This document shows, in pieces, positions 59,537 through 64,000 of a DNA stretch of 64,000 nucleotides (position 1 is the stretch's first letter; each line of letters begins with the position of its first letter). A model generated the notes under the pieces. That model was not told the DNA's origin. It searched no databases and saw only the letters and a list, made by a program, of their open reading frames with translations. Position numbers and translations under genes: made by a program. This DNA comes from Curtobacterium sp. MCBD17_013 (GTDB taxonomy: Bacteria; Actinomycetota; Actinomycetes; Actinomycetales; Microbacteriaceae). The stretch lies in contig NZ_QKTU01000002.1 in the NCBI RefSeq assembly GCF_003234565.1, positions 1 to 64,000 on the forward strand, read 5' to 3'.

Positions 59537-59676
59537 GTCGCACTGCCCCGCTGAGCGGCACTGCCCAGCTGAGCGGCACTGCCCAGCTGAGCGGCACTGT
59601 CCGGCTGAGCGGCACTGCCCGGCCTCGTCGCACCGCCCGGCCGAGCCGCACCGCCCGACAGAGCGGTGCCGTGGGG
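59533..59676. repeat. 18-bp tandem repeat, eight units, filling the scbA/scbR gap
   Basis: Consensus CTGAGCGGCACTGCCCAG. Units 1-5 (59533-59622) are nearly identical; units 6-8 diverge. The first unit contains the ScbA-like stop codon, and each of units 1-5 repeats TGA in the same frame. The array ends 7 bp before the ScbR-like stop. No other copy is seen in the window. Confidence 0.9.
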
Positions 59677-59683
59677 CGTGCGG

Positions 59684-60328
59684 TCAGACCGCCGAACGCA
59701 TGATGCGGGCCGGGAGGTCCGCCACGAGCGGCTGCCGCTCGGCCGGCACGAGCGCGGGGATGAGCAACATCGTCCACATGTTCTCGAGCTGCTGGAAGAG
59801 GTCCTCGCGGCTGTGCAGGATGTCCGAGACGAGCTGCACGCCCGTGTACGCGGGGATGAGGAACGCCGCCAGGCGCGTGGGGTCCACGTCGGCGCGGATG
59901 TCGCCCTCCTCGACCGCCGCCGCGATGAGCCCCTCGACCGTGTGGATCCAGCCCGCGTACGGCGCCTCGCGCTCGAGACCGTTGCCGCCGGCCTCGGTGG
60001 TGAGCCGCACCCCGGCGGACACGACGACCTCGTCCTTCATCTGCTGGGCGAAGGTCTGCGACATCCACATCATCCGCTCGAGCGCGGTGCGTCCGAGCAG
60101 GAACACCCGCTCGCCGTACGACTGCGCGATCTCGTACTGCAGCTCGATGACCGCGTTCGCCACCTCCTCCTTCGACTTGAAGTGGTGGTAGAGCGCACCC
60201 TTGGTGACGCCCGCCTCCGAGGCGACGACGTCGAGCGACGCGTTCGCGTACCCGCGCTGCTCGAAGATCGTCGCGGCGCTCCGGACGATCTTGTCGCGCG
60301 TGACGACGGCGCGCTCCTGCTGGGCCAT
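59684..60328 (-). CDS. ScbR/ArpA-type autoregulator receptor (TetR family)
   Basis: 214-aa TetR-family repressor of the gamma-butyrolactone receptor group. HTH residues about 28-50 (SLDVVASEAGVTKGALYHHF, then KSKEEVANAV) match ScbR/ArpA closely. The ligand domain keeps VSAGVRLTTEAGG and ends with VDPTRLAAFLIPAYTGVQLV; W127 sits where ArpA/CprB have the ligand-pocket tryptophan. ATG 60328 is preceded by GGAGGGG. It should repress target promoters until a lactone binds. Divergent from the reductase-like gene, convergent with the synthase gene. Confidence 0.9.
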   Translation of the reverse strand: MAQQERAVVTRDKIVRSAATIFEQRGYANASLDVVASEAGVTKGALYHHFKSKEEVANAVIELQYEIAQSYGERVFLLGRTALERMMWMSQTFAQQMKDEVVVSAGVRLTTEAGGNGLEREAPYAGWIHTVEGLIAAAVEEGDIRADVDPTRLAAFLIPAYTGVQLVSDILHSREDLFQQLENMWTMLLIPALVPAERQPLVADLPARIMRSAV

Positions 60329-60428
60329 GGTGTCCCCTCCGACTCCCAACGGCCCCGACGGCCGCTCCGACATGGTAGCCACGCTCAGGTCCTGTTACCG
60401 TCCGCACGACACCCCTCGACGTGAATGG

Positions 60429-61349
60429 ATGGCCCCCAGCGTGCAATCGTCCCCCGAAATGTCCTCCTCGCTGTCCTCCTCGACACCTGTCGCGGTGACC
60501 GGTCCGCTCGGGTTCATCGGGCGACGCGTCGTCGACGCGCTCGTGGCGGAGGCCGTGCCGGTCCGCGGTCTCGTGCGTCGTGCGGTGCCCGAGAACGCCG
60601 CCTTCTCCCCGGTGTCCGGGGACCTGCTCGACCCGGAGGCCGTGGCCCGCCTGGTCGCGGGTGTGCAGACCGTCGTGCACAGCGCGGTCGCGATCGGCGG
60701 GGACGACGACGCCGTCCGCCGCACGAACGTGGACGGCACGCGCATCGTCGTCGAGGCGGCGGCCGAGGCAGGAGCGCGCGTGGTCCTGGTGTCCACCGCG
60801 GCGGTGTTCGGCTCCGGGCCGCACCGGGGCGGTCCGCGTCCGGGTGCGAGGCCCGAGTCCGCGACCTCCGTGAGCCGTGCGGAGGCGGAGCGGTTGGTCC
60901 TCGGAGCTGGCGGAGCCGTCGTCCGCCCGAACGTCGTCCACGGGGTGGGGGACCGATGGGTGTTCCCGTCGGCGCTGCGCCTCGTCACGGCCGTGGGGGC
61001 GGTTCCGGACACCGAGGCGCGGGTGAGCGTCGTGCACGTCCGGACACTCGGCCGCCGCATCGCGGCCGCCGCCCTCACGCGCGCATCGGGCGTCGTCCCC
61101 GTCCACACCGATCCGCCCGTGGCCGCGGGCGAGGTCGTGGTCACCGCCGCCGAGGTGCTCGGCCGCTCCCTGCCCCCGGTCGTGTCGGTGGAGGAGTTCC
61201 GCGATCGCGCCGCCGGTCGGGGTCTCAGCTCCCACCAACTCGCGATGCTGCTCGACGACGCGTGGTTCGACGTCGCCGACCCGGAGCCACTCGGCACGCT
61301 CGAGCTCGACGCCGAGGACCGCGACTGGTACCGGTCCCTCGCGGGGTGA
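60429..61349 (+). CDS. NAD-dependent epimerase/reductase-like protein of the autoregulator cassette
   Basis: 306-aa extended SDR protein. The Rossmann motif is VTGPLGFIGRR near residue 23 and the family block VNVDGT-like NVDGTRIVVEAAAEAGA near 98, followed by VSTAAVFGSGP. The catalytic YxxxK is not evident: the aligned segment reads SATSVSRAEAE, without Tyr and with Arg for Lys. Streptomyces cassettes pair afsA homologues with reductases for the lactone ring (BprA-type), so a ring-reducing or epimerising role is likely, but the altered site leaves it open. ATG 60429 is used; ATG 60459 is possible. Confidence 0.75.
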   Translation: MAPSVQSSPEMSSSLSSSTPVAVTGPLGFIGRRVVDALVAEAVPVRGLVRRAVPENAAFSPVSGDLLDPEAVARLVAGVQTVVHSAVAIGGDDDAVRRTNVDGTRIVVEAAAEAGARVVLVSTAAVFGSGPHRGGPRPGARPESATSVSRAEAERLVLGAGGAVVRPNVVHGVGDRWVFPSALRLVTAVGAVPDTEARVSVVHVRTLGRRIAAAALTRASGVVPVHTDPPVAAGEVVVTAAEVLGRSLPPVVSVEEFRDRAAGRGLSSHQLAMLLDDAWFDVADPEPLGTLELDAEDRDWYRSLAG

Positions 61350-61361
61350 ATCCGGCCGGCG

Positions 61362-63071
61362 TCACTCGCGACGCCGGGCCAGCGCCGCGTCGATCGCGGT
61401 CGCGCCGAGGGACACCACGGCGACCACCACGAGCACCCAGCCCGCCGCCGCCGGGGTCAGCGCGCCGGGGTGGACGGGTCGCGGGACCGCCAGGAACACG
61501 ACCGCCGTGATGCCCGCGAGCGCCCCGAGCACCGTCCAGACCGTTCGACGGACCAGACCGGCGACCAGGCGTCGGTCGCGTCGGTCGGCGAGCACACGCA
61601 CGTTCACGTTGAGGTGACCGGTCTCGAGGGCTTCCCCGATGCGGTCGACGCGGCGGGGCAGGCGCCGGAGTCCGGGCAGCACCGCGAGTGCCTCACGGAC
61701 GAGGAGGTCCCGGACCCCGGCGGGGGTCGCCTGGTCCCGGATCTGGTCGCGGGCGAGCGTCCGGGCCTCCTCGAGCAGGTCGAACGCGGGCGTGACGGTG
61801 CGTAGCGTGCCCTCGAGGATCGCGAACGCCCGGGCGGCCGCGACGAACTCCGCGGGGACCGCCATGCCGTAGCGGCCGAAGACCTCGACGGCGGCGTCGA
61901 CCGTGTCGATCCCGATGCGGGCTCCGGGTCCGAGCTCGTCGACGACGAACGTCGCGATGTCCCGTCGGAACGCCGGTTCGTCCACGGGGTCGGCGAGCGG
62001 GGCGAGCCGGAGCACCCCGTCGGCGATGCCGCGCGTGTCGGACTGCAGGTAGGCGACGAGCAGTTCCTGGACGGTCTCGCGCAGGGTGAGGTCGAGCCTC
62101 CCGACCGATCCGAAGTCGACGAGCGCCGGCCGCCCGTCGGGCATGACGAGGATGTTGCCGGGGTGCAGGTCCGCGTGGAAGACCCCGTCGACGACCACCT
62201 GCCGGATGAAGGCGCGGACCACGGTCCGCATCAGTGGTTCCAGCGACGCGGTGTCGGCCCCGTCCGCGCGGGCCGTCGCGAGCGTACGACCGTCGAGGAA
62301 CTCCATGACGAGCACGCGGCGGGAGCTCAGCTCGTCGACGAGCTCGGGCAGGTGGAGTTCCGCGGCACGACGACTGCGCGCCTGCGTCGCGCGGAGTGCG
62401 GCGAGGTTCGTCGCCTCGCGGCCGAAGTCGACCTGCCGCACGAGGTCCGTCGCGTACTGGGCCGCGGCGTCCTCCACCCCGAGCCGACGTGCCTGGGCGG
62501 AGGTGCGCGCGAGGAACCGGGTGACCCGCAGGGCGATGTCGACGTCGCGGCGGATCACGACCGCGACGCCGGGTCGCTGCACCTTGACCGCGACGGTCCG
62601 GCCGTCCCGGAGGCGGGCACGGTGGACCTGCGCGATCGACGCGGCCGCGACCGGGACGGGATCGAACGCGGCGAACACCTCGTCGACGGGCGCACCGAGC
62701 TCCTCACGGAGGAGGGCCGCGACCGCGTCGGCCGGCGCGGGGGTGACGTCCTCCTGGAGATCGGCGAGGGCGGCGCGCCACTCGTCCGGCAGCAGGTCGT
62801 CACGCGTCGAGAGCAGCTGACCGATCTTGACGAACGCGCCGCCGGCCTCCTCGAGTGCGCGCCGCAACCCGGTCGCCTGCTCGACCCGGAGACCGGCCGT
62901 TCCCGGGGACCGCGAGAAGTCGAGGCGGCCGAACGGCAGCAGCCCGTTGCGCCGAGCGATGCCGAGCAGCTCCGCGAACCGGCGAGCACGGTCGCGGAGC
63001 GTCCCCGTCGCGGTGTCGTCGCCCTGGGCGAGGTCGGCCAGGCGCGGCAGGGTCGCTCGTCGGTCCGTCAA
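61362..63071 (-). CDS. AarF/UbiB/ABC1-type kinase-like protein
   Basis: 569-aa protein of the UbiB atypical kinase family. Motifs: KxGQ in GGAFVKIGQLLSTRDDLLP, AAASIAQVHRA, VAVKVQRPG, HADLHPGNILV and DFGSVG. Two C-terminal helices (TVLGALAGITAVVFLAV and GWVLVVVAVVSLGATA) anchor it to the membrane. Start TTG 63071 is preceded 6 nt by CAGGAT; GTG 63101 is an alternative. These proteins support quinone or lipid metabolism; menaquinone is the likely quinone here, inferred from lineage. Confidence 0.88.
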   Translation of the reverse strand: MTDRRATLPRLADLAQGDDTATGTLRDRARRFAELLGIARRNGLLPFGRLDFSRSPGTAGLRVEQATGLRRALEEAGGAFVKIGQLLSTRDDLLPDEWRAALADLQEDVTPAPADAVAALLREELGAPVDEVFAAFDPVPVAAASIAQVHRARLRDGRTVAVKVQRPGVAVVIRRDVDIALRVTRFLARTSAQARRLGVEDAAAQYATDLVRQVDFGREATNLAALRATQARSRRAAELHLPELVDELSSRRVLVMEFLDGRTLATARADGADTASLEPLMRTVVRAFIRQVVVDGVFHADLHPGNILVMPDGRPALVDFGSVGRLDLTLRETVQELLVAYLQSDTRGIADGVLRLAPLADPVDEPAFRRDIATFVVDELGPGARIGIDTVDAAVEVFGRYGMAVPAEFVAAARAFAILEGTLRTVTPAFDLLEEARTLARDQIRDQATPAGVRDLLVREALAVLPGLRRLPRRVDRIGEALETGHLNVNVRVLADRRDRRLVAGLVRRTVWTVLGALAGITAVVFLAVPRPVHPGALTPAAAGWVLVVVAVVSLGATAIDAALARRRE

Positions 63072-63105
63072 GACCCGATCCTGGACCGCGACCCTGAGCA
63101 CGGAC

Positions 63106-63153
63106 GACACGGCGCAGCGGCGACACGGCGCAGCGGCGACACGGCGCACCGGC
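63106..63153. repeat. 16-bp tandem repeat, three units
   Basis: GACACGGCGCAGCGGC occurs at 63106-63121, 63122-63137 and 63138-63153 (one substitution), then a partial GACAC. It lies in the divergent region of the UbiB-like and PRC-barrel genes, just upstream of both promoters. Confidence 0.8.
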
Positions 63154-63227
63154 GACACGACGCCCGCACCGGGACTACCGTCTGCGGCACCGCGCCCGAA
63201 TCGTTCCGGCGCGGGGAGAGGAACGAC

Positions 63228-63584
63228 GTGTTCGAGGCCGAGAACATCCGCGACTGGATCGGGCAGCCGGTCGTCGACGCCGGCGACGACCGGATCGGCA
63301 GCCTGGAGAGCATCTACTTCGACACCGCGACGTCGCAGCCGGCGTTCGCGAGCGTCCAGATCGGTCTGATCGGTCGGCAGCGACTCGTGTTCGTGCCCCT
63401 CGACGGCGCCACCGTGTCGCCCAAGCACCTCAAGGTGACCTACGACAAGAAGCTCGTCAAGGACGCGCCGTCCATCGACACCGACGGCGAGCTCGAGGCG
63501 TCGGTCGAACCGACGCTGTACCAGCACTACGGCCTCGTGTACCAGGCCGGTGCGGGCGGCGAACGGCGACTCGGGCGCCGCTGA
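63228..63584 (+). CDS. PRC-barrel domain protein
   Basis: 118-aa cytosolic protein. The PRC barrel covers about residues 1-85 (IRDWIGQPVVDAGDDRIGSL, VQIGLIGRQRLVFVPLDGATV), with a C-terminal acidic tail (DTDGELEASVEPTLYQHYG). GTG 63228 has GGAGAGGA 7 nt before it. Proteins of this kind are frequent stress-related small proteins in actinobacteria. A perfect 11-bp terminator stem follows (63594-63652). Confidence 0.85.
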   Translation: MFEAENIRDWIGQPVVDAGDDRIGSLESIYFDTATSQPAFASVQIGLIGRQRLVFVPLDGATVSPKHLKVTYDKKLVKDAPSIDTDGELEASVEPTLYQHYGLVYQAGAGGERRLGRR

Positions 63585-63593
63585 CCCCGACGA

Positions 63594-63652
63594 CCGTCGA
63601 GCGGGCCCTGGACGTCCCCCCACATCGGCACGTCCATCCGGCCGCTCGACGG
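63594..63652 (+). terminator. Long stem-loop after PRC-barrel gene
   Basis: CCGTCGAGCGG (63594-63604) pairs perfectly with CCGCTCGACGG (63642-63652), with an inner GGACGT (63610-63615) / ACGTCC (63630-63635) stem. It starts 10 nt after the stop codon. The remaining bases to 63775 hold only the promoter of the next gene. Confidence 0.65.
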
Positions 63653-63775
63653 CCGTCGCACGGCCGGAGCCGCGCCTGTGCTCGAAGTCTCCCACAGGAC
63701 GCCCGTCCTGGGAAATCGACGGGAACCAGGCCGGGGCGGCGTCCCTCATCGCTCCTGCCACTACGGTGGTCTGCC

Positions 63776-64000
63776 ATGGGCATGCGTGAGGACCAACGCC
63801 GACGCACGAGGGACGCCATCCTCGAGGCCGCAGCCCTGGAATTCGGGGAACGCGGCTACCAGGCGACGACCTACGCCTCGGTAGCGGCCAGGGCGCAGGT
63901 GGCGAAGAGCCTCGTCAGCTACCACTTCGCGTCGAAGACCGACATGGTCCAGGCGATCATGGACGTGTCCTTCACGCAGGAGGGCGTGTTCGCCGCGCTG
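63776..64000 (+). CDS. TetR-family regulator, N-terminal part only
   Basis: First 75 residues of a TetR-type regulator cut by the window edge. The HTH is clear: RRRTRDAILEAAALEFGERG followed by YQATTYASVAARAQVAKSLVSYHF, then ASKTDMVQAIMD. It lacks the GVTKGALYHHF signature of the ScbR-like receptor, so it is from a different subgroup. A TACGGT box lies 8 nt before ATG 63776. Ligand domain and targets are off-window. Confidence 0.85.
   Translation, partial: MGMREDQRRRTRDAILEAAALEFGERGYQATTYASVAARAQVAKSLVSYHFASKTDMVQAIMDVSFTQEGVFAAL

Noticed and set aside
59533-59676. CRISPR array
   Set aside because: Repeats are 18 bp head-to-tail with no spacers and no cas genes nearby; it is a simple tandem repeat.
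60329-60428. A second ARE-like site between receptor and reductase genes
   Set aside because: Only one half-like stretch (TTACCGTCCGC) is present and no inverted partner at the right distance was seen.

Overview
The window reads as chromosome of a high-GC, Gram-positive actinobacterium. Codon third positions are almost all G or C. Typical actinobacterial families are present (DUF3090, SCO1664-type, CsoR, AfsA/ScbA-type). At least thirteen genes appear to start without a leader: a TANNNT box, then 6-7 nt, then ATG or GTG. Overall content suggests Microbacteriaceae, perhaps Curtobacterium; this is inference, because no rRNA or marker phylogeny is available here. I saw no tRNA, rRNA, insertion sequence, prophage or CRISPR array.

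Layout. (1) 0-8.3 kb: nitrogen-heterocycle hydrolases (a CodA-type deaminase cut by the left edge and two TRZ/ATZ amidohydrolases), a cupin-XRE regulator, an orphan PDR-type flavin/2Fe-2S reductase and an APC permease. (2) 8.3-12.8 kb: small unrelated genes. (3) 12.9-26.9 kb: a nearly complete purine-to-glyoxylate route. A two-gene xanthine dehydrogenase (2Fe-2S and Mo domains fused, FAD subunit separate) is divergent from allantoinase, a formamidase-like hydrolase and an AtzH-amidase fusion, followed by ureidoglycine aminotransferase, allantoate amidohydrolase, an RpiR-type regulator, OHCU decarboxylase, HIU hydrolase, urate oxidase and a MocA-like cytidylyltransferase. (4) 27.1-39.4 kb: one long, tightly overlapping catabolic operon (BtpA/SgcQ, SIS, PfkB, Asp/Glu-type racemase, TRZ/ATZ amidohydrolase, PuuE-like deacetylase, complete Opp/Dpp-type ABC importer, GntR regulator) whose substrate I cannot name. 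(5) 39.4-57.2 kb: housekeeping and accessory genes, including a sugar-type MFS, a conserved histidine-phosphatase/DUF3090/SCO1664 trio, a MoxR-type AAA/VWA pair, SDR enzymes, an L,D-transpeptidase and a CopA-CopZ-CsoR copper module. (6) 57.6-61.3 kb: a gamma-butyrolactone-type autoregulator cassette (ScbA-like synthase, ScbR-like receptor, NAD-dependent reductase-like protein). (7) 61.4-64 kb: an AarF/UbiB kinase-like protein, a PRC-barrel protein and a TetR gene cut by the right edge.

How the parts connect. Six promoters of regions 1, 3 and 4 carry arrays of GTNAC/GAAAC elements at about 11-bp spacing, centred roughly 30-42 bp upstream of the predicted transcription starts. This is the layout of actinobacterial GlnR boxes, so purine breakdown, the heterocycle hydrolases and the unknown operon probably respond together to nitrogen limitation, with local regulators (XRE, RpiR, GntR) adding substrate control.

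The two most novel items are the operon at 27-39 kb and the autoregulator cassette at 58-61 kb. In the cassette, the synthase has lost a second-domain arginine, the reductase-like protein lacks the usual Tyr-x3-Lys, and an 18-bp tandem repeat carrying stop codons fills the gap between synthase and receptor genes.
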